DNA of 64,000 nt, taken from Flavobacteriales bacterium. Lineage in GTDB: Bacteria; Bacteroidota; Bacteroidia; NS11-12g; UBA9320. A program made the position numbers and the translations under genes. Where the stretch lies: positions 1 through 64,000 of the forward strand of contig JACJZW010000013.1 in NCBI GenBank assembly GCA_020635355.1, read 5' to 3'. The notes under the pieces were generated by a model. The model searched no databases. It was given only the letters and a program-made list of their open reading frames with translations, and was not told the DNA's origin. This document shows, piece by piece, positions 56,760 through 64,000 of the stretch (position 1 is the first letter of the stretch; each line of letters opens with the position of its first letter).

Positions 56760-57560
56760 TTAAAACCGATTATCTCCGTCCAACAAATTTCCCAATCCAC
56801 CCAGGATACTACCCTCACCTTTATGCTTTCCTCCAATTTGTGGAGCCGCAGCCAGCACCCTGCCAGCCAGCCGACTAAAAGGCAGGCTTTGAATCCAAAC
56901 GTCTCCCGGTCCGGTGAGTGTGGCATAGAACAATCCTTCACCACCAAAGAGCGTATTTTTTATACCTCCCACAAATTCAATATCGTAATCAATCGTATGT
57001 GTGAATGCCACGATGCAACCGGTATCCACTTTTAATTTCTCACCGGCAGTGAGCGTGCGGCGGGTAATGGTCCCACCGGCGTGAACAAAGGCCAGGCCGT
57101 CTCCTTCCAACTTCTGCATGATGAAGCCTTCACCACCAAAAAAACCGGTACCCAATCGTTTTTGAAACTCGATCCCGATGGAGACCCCCTTGGCAGCGCA
57201 CAGAAAGGCATCCTTCTGACAAATGATCTTGCCGTTCATCTCGCTCAGATCCATTGGGATGATGCGCCCAGGATACGGACTGGCAAAGGCAATTTTGGAT
57301 TTGCCTGTTCCCTCTGCTGTAAACACCGTCAGGAACAATCGTTCTCCGGTAAGTACACGCTTTCCGGCCGTTAACACCTTATCAAAGAAGGATGATTTCG
57401 CACCGGTTCCATCACCAAAAATGGTTTCCATTTTAATGGCAGAATCCATGTACATAAAGCTTCCGGGTTCGGCTACAACCGCTTCCTGAGGATCAAGTTC
57501 AATTTCTACGAACTGCATCTCTTCGCCTTTGATTTCGAAATCTATTTCGTGTGCATTCAT
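56760..57560 (-). CDS. AIM24/TIGR00266-family protein
   Basis: 266 residues. The family signature includes VVAEPGSFMYMDSAIKM near the N-terminus, RVLTGERLFLTVFTAEG and GGEGFIMQKLEGDGLAFVHAGGTI. Members form a trimeric beta structure of unknown function. There is no signal peptide. It lies between a small lipoprotein gene and a subtilase gene in one transcription unit. Confidence 0.9.
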   Translation of the reverse strand: MNAHEIDFEIKGEEMQFVEIELDPQEAVVAEPGSFMYMDSAIKMETIFGDGTGAKSSFFDKVLTAGKRVLTGERLFLTVFTAEGTGKSKIAFASPYPGRIIPMDLSEMNGKIICQKDAFLCAAKGVSIGIEFQKRLGTGFFGGEGFIMQKLEGDGLAFVHAGGTITRRTLTAGEKLKVDTGCIVAFTHTIDYDIEFVGGIKNTLFGGEGLFYATLTGPGDVWIQSLPFSRLAGRVLAAAPQIGGKHKGEGSILGGLGNLLDGDNRF

Positions 57561-57577
57561 GGTGTGGTATTCTTCGG

Positions 57578-57793
57578 TCAGCGATTATAACGCTTCATCG
57601 TTTTTTTGTCAAAAACTCCTCGTTTAACGCTCCGTTTCTTCCGTCGTTTATTCTTATCAATGCTCCCCCCCGTTTTTTGCGACTCACTAAATGCCGGACA
57701 TTCCTTGGCCTTGCATGCCGATAGGCTGTTGCAGGACAAACCAACTACGGCACAAATCAAGACGTTGTACCAAAATTTTCGAGAACGGAGCAC
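57578..57793 (-). CDS. Small basic lipoprotein
   Basis: 71 residues from a GTG at 57793. I prefer this to the ATG at 57829 because the promoter box TAATTTTG lies between them. It has an N-terminal hydrophobic segment (LICAVVGLSC), then a lipobox-like LSACK and a basic tail (KNKRRKKRSVKRG, ending KKTMKRYNR). Small exported proteins with a Cys followed by CP and a basic tail are widespread in Bacteroidota but uncharacterised. It is the first gene upstream of the AIM24-type gene, 17 nt away. Confidence 0.6.
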   Translation of the reverse strand: MLRSRKFWYNVLICAVVGLSCNSLSACKAKECPAFSESQKTGGSIDKNKRRKKRSVKRGVFDKKTMKRYNR

Positions 57794-57796
57794 GGT

Positions 57797-57804
57797 CAAA
57801 ATTA
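57797..57804 (-). promoter_or_regulatory. Bacteroidota -7 box TAATTTTG before the small lipoprotein
   Basis: An exact match to TAnnTTTG on the minus strand, ending 3 nt before the GTG at 57793. No good TTTG -33 element is found at 19-24 nt. It helps decide the start codon. Confidence 0.5.
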
Positions 57805-57849
57805 AGGGTATCGATCCAACTTTTAGCATCGAATACCCATGAATGGTTC

Positions 57850-57882
57850 TTTGTTAGAACGGTGAAAATCAACTTATTTTGG
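57850..57882 (+). promoter_or_regulatory. Possible promoter for the TonB receptor
   Basis: TTTG (57850-57853), a ~21-nt spacer and TATTTTGG (57875-57882), one mismatch to TAnnTTTG. The TSS would fall near 57888, just before the ATG at 57897. Confidence 0.45.
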
Positions 57883-57896
57883 CGCGTTCATCTTCA

Positions 57897-60302
57897 ATGC
57901 TTTCCATGATTGGCAAACAGCTTGTCTTCATCCTTTTCTTTCTCACGGTGACCGGCGCCGCCTTTGGTCAGCAGTTGCTGGTTATGGATGCCTCTGATGA
58001 TCAACCCATTTCAGAGGTCCAGGTGGTAATCCATCATCCTTTGCGCACCTCGATATTGGTGACCAGCTCACTTGGCACCATAAAATCGCCCTACCTCCTG
58101 CAATTCGATTCATTGGAGATCTCCCGGGTAGGATATTTACCGGTAGGTATTGGCTACGCCGATGTGGTCAAGCAAGATTATACGATCTATTTAACGCCTC
58201 AGACATCGGTTTTTGAACCGGTTGAAATCCGGGGAATGGTGGATTCGGAAGAAGGTCACGACCCACCTATTCGCATCGAACGCATTCGTCCGGCCGAAAT
58301 ACGCTTTCAAAATCCTCAAACCAGTGCGGACATGGTCGGGATGAACGGGAGGCTCTTTATTCAAAAGTCGCAGATGGGTGGTGGAAGTCCGATGATTCGA
58401 GGCTTTGCTGCCAATAATGTACTGATTGTGGTGGACGGGGTTCGGATGAACAACGCCATTTTCCGTCAGGGGAATTTGCAGAATATCATCACCATCGACC
58501 CATTAATGATTCGGGAAACAGAGGTGTTTTATGGTCCGGGATCAGTGATCTACGGATCCGATGCCTTAGGCGGAGTGATGTCGTTTCAGACCCTGAATCC
58601 GGAAATCCGCGACAGCGGATATTACAAGGGAAACATCATGTTGCGGACGTCGTCGGCTAACAAGGAAAACAGCTGGCACGTGGATTTGTCGTACGGTAAA
58701 GGTGCATTTGCCGGCTTGAGCAGTATCAGCCTTAACAACTATTCTAACCTCAAAATGGGGAATAACGGACCGGAGGAATACACCCGACCATTTTACAGTG
58801 AATTTGATGGATTTAACGATAGTGTGGTGCTAAGTGACGATCCAAATGTTCAGTACTTCTCCGGCTATACACAAATCAATGTCAATCAAAAATTGCGTTA
58901 CAAACCGAATGATCGCAACGACTTGATTTTTCATTTCGGATTCACCACCTCCTCTCCTATTCCGCGATATGATCGGTTAATCCAAACCAGAAACGGCAAT
59001 TTAAGGTATGGCGATTGGTTCTACGGGTCCCAGAAATGGTTGCAATCCAATTTGAGGTATAAGCTCAACTTTCGTGAAGGCGGCTTAGCCGATAAAATGG
59101 TGATAACCGCTGCTTATCAAAAGTTTCAAGAGAGCCGGAATGATCGGGAATTGTACAGCAAGTACATGAACATCCGCACCGAAGATGTAAAGGCGTATAC
59201 GCTAAATGCCGACTTTGATCGAAAGCTGGGCAGCTGGGATCTTATGTACGGACTGGAAGCCGTGTTCAACCGGGTATTTTCGGATGCCTATCAAACCCAT
59301 TTGGATACCGGTAATCAACTACCCATTTCAACACGATACCCCGATGGGAGTTCGTGGTACACTGGCGGGGCTTATTTTTCACTTCAGCGAGAGGCGTCCA
59401 ATCGGATGTCCTATTCCATCGGAGCCCGGTATTCGTGGATGGGGCTGGATGCCACTTTCCAACAGAGCTTTATCCCGTTTACGAAGGTTCAGTTAAGAAA
59501 ATCAGCGCTGAACGGCAGTTTGGGTGTTTCCTACAAAATGAATCAGCACGTGAGGGTATTTGCCAATGCGTCCTCCGGTTTCCGTGCACCAAACATTGAT
59601 GATATTGGTAAACTGTTCGAGGCCGAAGAGGGTAAGATTGTGGTGCCTAACCCCAATTTACTTCCGGAGTATTCCTACAGTTCGGAAGCCGGGTTAAATC
59701 TTGAATGGGGTAAAACACTTCAGCTTCAGCTTTCGGGCTACTACACCGTGGTGGATAATATCATTATTCGGGATAACTTCACCCTGGATGGTCAGGATAG
59801 TCTGATGTTTGAGGGCAATTTACTGCGCATTCAAGCGCTTCAAAACTCCGATTATGGAACCATATATGGCGGCGAAATTCAAGCCCGTTGGCGACTGACC
59901 GCCTTTGCAGAATTATCAACGGTTTACAATGTAATTGCCGGTCAAACGGCTGATGGAGACCCCATTCGACACGTTACACCCAATTTTGGATCTACCTCGT
60001 TCACCTATCGGTACCGACGGTTCAAGGCGGATTTGTATGCCAACTATCACGCCGAACTTCCATTCGAACGATTTGCAAATTCCGAGCAGGGTAAAACCTA
60101 TTTGTATGCCAAAGACGCCAATGGCCATCCATACAGTCCGGCCTGGCAAACCCTCAACCTAAAAACGGCGTATTTCTTCTCCGAATCCTTGAACGTTAAT
60201 ATCGGATTGGAGAACCTTTTCAACGTGCGTTATCGTCCGTACAGCTCCGGAATATCGGCGCCGGGACGAAACCTGATCCTTTCCATTTACGGTCGGTTTT
60301 AG
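57897..60302 (+). CDS. TonB-dependent outer-membrane receptor
   Basis: 801 residues from the ATG at 57897 (a second ATG at 57906 is also possible; the TTG at 57879 lies within the promoter). A signal peptide (cleavage near AFGQQ) is followed by a short carboxypeptidase-like N-domain (QQLLVMDASDDQPISEVQVV), a plug with MIRGFAANNVLIVVDGVRMNN and VFYGPGSVIYGSDALGGV, and a 22-strand-type barrel ending in NLILSIYGRF with the C-terminal Phe. The substrate is unknown. It resembles heme, hemin or siderophore receptors in layout. No SusD partner gene is nearby, so a glycan role is unlikely. Confidence 0.92.
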   Translation: MLSMIGKQLVFILFFLTVTGAAFGQQLLVMDASDDQPISEVQVVIHHPLRTSILVTSSLGTIKSPYLLQFDSLEISRVGYLPVGIGYADVVKQDYTIYLTPQTSVFEPVEIRGMVDSEEGHDPPIRIERIRPAEIRFQNPQTSADMVGMNGRLFIQKSQMGGGSPMIRGFAANNVLIVVDGVRMNNAIFRQGNLQNIITIDPLMIRETEVFYGPGSVIYGSDALGGVMSFQTLNPEIRDSGYYKGNIMLRTSSANKENSWHVDLSYGKGAFAGLSSISLNNYSNLKMGNNGPEEYTRPFYSEFDGFNDSVVLSDDPNVQYFSGYTQINVNQKLRYKPNDRNDLIFHFGFTTSSPIPRYDRLIQTRNGNLRYGDWFYGSQKWLQSNLRYKLNFREGGLADKMVITAAYQKFQESRNDRELYSKYMNIRTEDVKAYTLNADFDRKLGSWDLMYGLEAVFNRVFSDAYQTHLDTGNQLPISTRYPDGSSWYTGGAYFSLQREASNRMSYSIGARYSWMGLDATFQQSFIPFTKVQLRKSALNGSLGVSYKMNQHVRVFANASSGFRAPNIDDIGKLFEAEEGKIVVPNPNLLPEYSYSSEAGLNLEWGKTLQLQLSGYYTVVDNIIIRDNFTLDGQDSLMFEGNLLRIQALQNSDYGTIYGGEIQARWRLTAFAELSTVYNVIAGQTADGDPIRHVTPNFGSTSFTYRYRRFKADLYANYHAELPFERFANSEQGKTYLYAKDANGHPYSPAWQTLNLKTAYFFSESLNVNIGLENLFNVRYRPYSSGISAPGRNLILSIYGRF

Positions 60303-60352
60303 GGAATGTGTAAACAATACAAGAAATTTGTAGTCGTTGTTCTAAAGAAAAC

Positions 60353-60988
60353 ATGATGCGCATTCTTCTATCCACACTCGTCCTGTTGATCGGATCAGTT
60401 ACTGCCAATGCTCAATTCAAAGCATTTGGCGTGAAAGTAGGCGTTAACTACGGTGAATCCGTGATTAAAGAGACGTTTAGTGCCAGCGGAACTAATTTCA
60501 CCTATGCCACGGAAGAAGCCGATGTTGGATTGAGCTATGGTTTATTTGGTCGGGTGAAGGCCAAAAGTTTCTTTTTTCAACCTGAATTATTGGCAACGAA
60601 TCATCAAACCAAGATGAAGCTAAGCTCCATTACAGTTGATTCCATTCTCAACTTAAAACAAACCCGCTTTGATATTCCCTTGCTCATTGGGTATTCCAGA
60701 AAAGACCGCGTTCGTGGTTACCTGGGGCCTGTATACACCAAACTCACTGAGGAGCCCGTATTTTCAGAAGGATTCTTCCGATCCGATTTACGACAAATTT
60801 TCAATGGCGGCACCTGGGCCTTCCAATTGGGTTTTGGTTTTGATATGTGGGTTCTGGCTATTGATGCCCGATATGAAACCAATCTGGGGCAGTTCAAGGA
60901 CAATGTTCAAATCAACGGTCACGATTTCAACTTTGATCATCGCATGAACACCGTTCAGGTTACGGTGGGCTGGGATTTTGTTCGGTAA
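60353..60988 (+). CDS. Outer-membrane barrel protein (porin-family-like)
   Basis: 211 residues with a signal peptide (cleavage near ANAQF). Typical PorT-like or OMP_b-brl alternation is visible: FKAFGVKVGVNYGES, FDIPLLIGYSRKD, LGPVYTKL, WAFQLGFGFDMWVLAIDARYET, ending VTVGWDFVR. It lies 50 bp after the TonB receptor gene and may share its transcript. Confidence 0.75.
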   Translation: MMRILLSTLVLLIGSVTANAQFKAFGVKVGVNYGESVIKETFSASGTNFTYATEEADVGLSYGLFGRVKAKSFFFQPELLATNHQTKMKLSSITVDSILNLKQTRFDIPLLIGYSRKDRVRGYLGPVYTKLTEEPVFSEGFFRSDLRQIFNGGTWAFQLGFGFDMWVLAIDARYETNLGQFKDNVQINGHDFNFDHRMNTVQVTVGWDFVR

Positions 60989-61007
60989 TACGAAGTAAGG
61001 ATCTCAG

Positions 61008-61293
61008 GTAGCAGTTAGCCCATGACGTTCGCTTCGCTCAGTCAGGGTGAACGGGTAGCAGTTAGCAGTTCAGAGAGCAAAGTTCAGAGAGCAAAGTTCA
61101 GAGAGCAAAGCTCGGAAAGCAAAGTTCGACGAGATATGGGATCAGCACTGATTTCTAAACTACAATCTCTCAACCGTCCTGGGATCAGATTATTAGATGT
61201 AAGCCCTTAGATTTTAGTTCTTAGATTTTAGCCCTTAGCTTTTAGTTATTCCTTATTCGTTCCCCATCCCCCATCCCCCATCCCCCATCCCCG
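61008..61293. repeat. Repeat mosaic between the barrel and dioxygenase genes
   Basis: The 361-bp gap contains two copies of GTAGCAGTTAGC (61008-61019, 61055-61066) flanking a palindromic element (61018-61054); four tandem copies of the 14-mer TTCAGAGAGCAAAG (61069-61124, last copy diverged); TTAGATTTTAG/TTAGTTCTTAG units (61207-61261); and a CCCCCAT array (61262-61293). I see no gene or RNA. Confidence 0.85.
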
Positions 61294-61302
61294 AAAAAAC
61301 AT

Positions 61303-61334
61303 TTTGCCCATTTATATGTATATACATATATTTG
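61303..61334 (+). promoter_or_regulatory. Near-consensus Bacteroidota promoter
   Basis: TTTG (61303-61306), a 20-nt spacer and TATATTTG (61327-61334), a full match to TTTG-N19-21-TAnnTTTG. It ends 15 nt before the ATG of the dioxygenase gene at 61350 and argues for that start. Confidence 0.75.
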
Positions 61335-61349
61335 AATGAATATCCTGTT

Positions 61350-62246
61350 ATGGATCGGAAGTCATTCATACGTTCAATTGCCACACTCACCGCTATGGGA
61401 ACCCTTAGTTCACTCGAAAGTTGTTTGAATCATCTGCCTGTGCAAAGCAAGCGGATGCCGGTTTTGTTTACCTCTCACGGCAACCCAATGGACATCCCAC
61501 TTTCCCGGGATGAACGACCCTTTTGGAAATCGCTGTTTGATCTGGGACAAAAACTTAAGACTGATTACGACGTGAAGGCAGCATTGGTGATTTCTGCACA
61601 TTGGTGCACCAAAGGCACATTCGTAAACACCAGTCCGGAACAAAAGCAGATCTACGATTACTATGGCTTTCCGGAAGAATACTACAAGGTAGTGTACACC
61701 GCACATGGATCACCCGACACCGCCAAATTGGTGAAGGAAGCTGTGCCCGCGGTTACCGAGACAACGGATTGGGGTCTTGATCACGGTGCCTGGCCCATGC
61801 TCATGCATTTGTTTCCAGATGGTGATGTGCCGGTGTTTCAGCTTAGTATCGACTATTACAACACCCCCCAATATCATTACGATCTGGGTGTTCAACTCAA
61901 ACGTTTGCGGGATAAAGGTGTCCTGATCATAGGAAGTGGGTCGCTGATCCACAACCTTCAACTAGCCGGTAAAAAAATGATGGCAGGCGACATGACCCCA
62001 TACGGTTGGGAATCCGAATACGACGCCTGGATCAAAACGCAAATTGATGAGCGAAACGTCGAGAATATCATCAATTACCAAACAAGCCACATCCTGGGAA
62101 CCATGGCTGCCCCCACCCCGGATCATTTTGTTCCCGTACTTTATAGTCTCGGTTTAATGGACAATGCAGATTCCATTGGGTATTTCTACGAAGGGGAACC
62201 CAGCTTACCGGCATTCTCGGAACGGAGTTTTGTGATTGGCGGTTGA
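61350..62246 (+). CDS. LigB/YgiD-family extradiol dioxygenase (4,5-DOPA dioxygenase-like)
   Basis: 298 residues. Family metal-site histidines are visible: H43 in TSHGNPMDI, H84 in ISAHWCTK, and the conserved HGAWPMLMHLFP and APTPDHFVPVLYSLG segments. The enzyme family opens the ring of catecholic substrates such as DOPA. The N-terminal ~25 residues (RKSFIRSIATLTAMG, then LESC) look like a degenerate Tat or lipoprotein signal, which is unusual for the enterobacterial enzyme. Transcribed alone from a strong promoter. Confidence 0.85.
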   Translation: MDRKSFIRSIATLTAMGTLSSLESCLNHLPVQSKRMPVLFTSHGNPMDIPLSRDERPFWKSLFDLGQKLKTDYDVKAALVISAHWCTKGTFVNTSPEQKQIYDYYGFPEEYYKVVYTAHGSPDTAKLVKEAVPAVTETTDWGLDHGAWPMLMHLFPDGDVPVFQLSIDYYNTPQYHYDLGVQLKRLRDKGVLIIGSGSLIHNLQLAGKKMMAGDMTPYGWESEYDAWIKTQIDERNVENIINYQTSHILGTMAAPTPDHFVPVLYSLGLMDNADSIGYFYEGEPSLPAFSERSFVIGG

Positions 62247-62248
62247 CA

Positions 62249-62287
62249 ACTTAGATCGAAGATCGAATAACTAAGATCTAATAACGG
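62249..62287. repeat. TTAGATC-module repeat
   Basis: ACTTAGATCGAAGATCG, then AATAACTAAGATCTAATAACGG. On the minus strand it reads TTAGATCTTAGTTATTCG and matches the modules at 44315-44346 and 61207-61261. Confidence 0.75.
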
Positions 62288-62333
62288 TGGTTCAGAGCAT
62301 GGCTTCAGAACATGAGCCATTCCAATTCCCCGA

Positions 62334-64000
62334 CTAATACACCATAAAGCGCTTCCGAGCGACTACTTCGCCCTGATCATCGGTTACCCATACTTCATAG
62401 ATACCATTGCGGTAATAATCGGTATTGAGTGAGATGTCGTGAATACCGGAGGTTACCAACCCGGCCTCCTGATCGAACACCAACTTTCCGTTCATGTCCA
62501 TGACCTTAACCACCAATTTTCGGTCTGACGAATTATTAAATCGGACTACGGCCCATTCGGATGTTGGATTTGGAAAGAATACGATTTCATCTAATTCCTG
62601 ACCACCGGTAAGTTCCAGATTGAGTTTCACACTTCCAATCCAAACGCTGTTTCGATTGGGCAATTTCCCGTATGAACCACACATCCACACCTCTCCAGGA
62701 TGATTGTATCGACGCTGAATACCGGTGTAATCCCCCCAACGCTCGTTGGAGTCATTGGTTAACCGATTGATGGACGCTTCGCCTTCCTTGATAAATGCCA
62801 CATTGGAAATGATGGAAGGCTGTCCTGCCAATCGATTGTGAAAGGCCACGGCCGTTCCCGGTTCATGCAACTCCGACACGTGTGAAAAGGTGATCACCGA
62901 TGCATACGGATGGTCCTCACTTCCAGCCAACGCGATGGATGGGTAGGCAAAATCAAATGTATCGGATTGGATGTAGCTGTTTTCAATCGTTCCTGATTTC
63001 AGATCCAACACACCATGAAAAATGCCGGAATGACCATTCTCCGGAATAACGGTGGATTGAACATACTGTATCACGCCTCCCTCTTCAAGTGCCGACAACA
63101 CCCGGGTATCATTGGTTTGCAACAGATTCGAAGGATCGGGTTGGAAAGCCGAAGGTGGCACGCCATACGGAAGTGATGTTTTGTGAACCGATAGCGAGTA
63201 ACTAGCCTGACCGGATTGTTGTGATCCGCTGATTTTATGCAGGAACAAGGTGTCATTGGATTTGTCGCCCGGCCGTACGGATAAGAAGTACATGTGATCG
63301 CCGGAAGGTTTTGAGCCACCCGGTGCCGTACAAATACTCCAGATGGATTTATTGTCGTATTTCAGATCATAGAACACATCCTGGTAAATGGAATCCTTTC
63401 CATCATATCCGGATTGCTTATCCACCTGCCAAATCACCGATTGGGTAAATCCTTCCTGCCAGCTTTCATTGTCTCGCAGAATATTTACTGTAACGAAGAA
63501 ATCGGATTCATTGATCCCGATGATGGGATAATCAGACCAGGTAGTTCCCCCAAATGGATTACCGTTGATGGCATAAAAATTCCAATTTCCCGTGGCATCC
63601 GAGGTCTCCGTAAACCCGATAATAATGCGGGTATCGGCACTGGTACTGCCTTGGAGGAAGGTTAAAATAAATCGATCCGCACCGGGATCATACACTACTT
63701 TAGGATCGTATGTCCGATTGAGATTGGGGAGTTGTCCGCTTACAATATTGGCGAGGGTAAAATATTTCAACCGGTTTCCAACGGAATCAAAAATGCTCAC
63801 TGACGAATTAATCACGCTGATGACCATACCATCATTTGAAATGGCCATGTTGTTATCGTTGGGAATACCCGAGCCGCCTGATGGTAATCCATCGAACGTC
63901 CGAAGAATTTCCGGACGAAGATCTTCCTCGCTTTGCTGGTACTTATTCAACACCGGTTTAAACAACCGCTGGCGTTTGGCATCCAGTTCCTGCTTCACAT
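62334..64000 (-). CDS. T9SS cargo protein, 5' end outside window
   Basis: At least 555 residues. The frame is open to the right edge of the window and no signal peptide is visible, so the GTG at 63998 is probably internal. The body looks like a beta-propeller (DPKVVYDPGADRFILTF, DWSDYPIIGINESDFF-like blades, WGDYTGIQ). The last ~75 residues are a T9SS type A sorting domain (VFFPNPTSE, VMDMNGKLVF, YYRNGIYEVWV). It was probably exported to the cell surface. The catalytic role is unknown. Confidence 0.85.
   Translation of the reverse strand, partial: VKQELDAKRQRLFKPVLNKYQQSEEDLRPEILRTFDGLPSGGSGIPNDNNMAISNDGMVISVINSSVSIFDSVGNRLKYFTLANIVSGQLPNLNRTYDPKVVYDPGADRFILTFLQGSTSADTRIIIGFTETSDATGNWNFYAINGNPFGGTTWSDYPIIGINESDFFVTVNILRDNESWQEGFTQSVIWQVDKQSGYDGKDSIYQDVFYDLKYDNKSIWSICTAPGGSKPSGDHMYFLSVRPGDKSNDTLFLHKISGSQQSGQASYSLSVHKTSLPYGVPPSAFQPDPSNLLQTNDTRVLSALEEGGVIQYVQSTVIPENGHSGIFHGVLDLKSGTIENSYIQSDTFDFAYPSIALAGSEDHPYASVITFSHVSELHEPGTAVAFHNRLAGQPSIISNVAFIKEGEASINRLTNDSNERWGDYTGIQRRYNHPGEVWMCGSYGKLPNRNSVWIGSVKLNLELTGGQELDEIVFFPNPTSEWAVVRFNNSSDRKLVVKVMDMNGKLVFDQEAGLVTSGIHDISLNTDYYRNGIYEVWVTDDQGEVVARKRFMVY

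Noticed and set aside
61303..61334. ATATATACATATATT palindrome considered as an operator
   Set aside because: TA-rich symmetry is explained by the promoter -7 box; no second copy or regulator gene is nearby.

Overview
The window looks like a chromosomal segment of a Bacteroidota bacterium, probably a free-living gliding or environmental member. The evidence is type IX secretion (T9SS) C-terminal sorting domains on several large proteins, a gliding-motility-type (CHU_C) C-terminus, PKD, SBBP and fasciclin domains, a TonB-dependent receptor, many outer-membrane beta-barrel proteins and Cys lipoproteins, and promoters of the TTTG-N(~20)-TAnnTTTG type. I see no rRNA, tRNA, prophage, insertion sequence or CRISPR array. 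About 55 genes are supported. The two edge genes are cut by the window.

Layout. 1-2.5 kb: the end of a secreted PKD protein and a His-rich orphan. 2.8-9.4 kb: a GAF-adenylate cyclase head-to-head with a signalling cassette made of a membrane-anchored nSTAND1 NTPase with coiled coil and beta-propeller, then two paralogous beta-barrel proteins with helical N-domains. 9.4-16.9 kb: two propeller-like lipoproteins, a WG-repeat protein and a large sortilin/BNR-type secreted protein. 16.9-22.2 kb: a tightly overlapping run of recQ and three glycosyltransferases. 22.3-28.3 kb: a giant SBBP/CHU_C adhesin-like protein and a membrane glycosyltransferase. 28.3-34 kb: YjbR, a fasciclin lipoprotein, an RsmB-type methyltransferase, a periplasmic-binding-like lipoprotein and guaA. 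34-38 kb: a two-component system, a b5-like protein and a CPBP-like membrane protein. 37.6-41.3 kb: fabG-tatC-rpiB, a lipoprotein and pepE. 41.5-44.1 kb: an ECF sigma factor, putative anti-sigma factor and OM protein operon. 44.4-52.3 kb: methyltransferase, PAP2 and ZIP genes, then a secreted FN3-like protein, an M48-like protease, a barrel and a lipoprotein. 52.4-54.4 kb: crotonase and a class III aminotransferase. 54.3-57.8 kb: a small lipoprotein, an AIM24-type protein, a subtilase and a barrel. 57.9-62.2 kb: a TonB receptor, a barrel and a YgiD-type dioxygenase. The window ends in another T9SS cargo protein.

The most system-like locus is 2.8-9.4 kb. Its domain order and membrane topology suggest a trans-envelope device: cytoplasmic STAND ATPase, one membrane helix, a long coiled coil and periplasmic propeller, and OM barrels with periplasmic helical domains, next to a cAMP-producing enzyme. 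This is inference. A second notable feature is the gene-free spacers. Several of them are mosaics of the same short repeat modules: GGGATTCGGGATGC arrays, CCCCAT arrays abutting A-tracts, TTAGATCTTAGTTATT modules and a palindromic element beginning CCCATGACG. They recur at distant sites in both orientations. Four of the seven convergent gene pairs interlock through a 4-nt stop-codon overlap.
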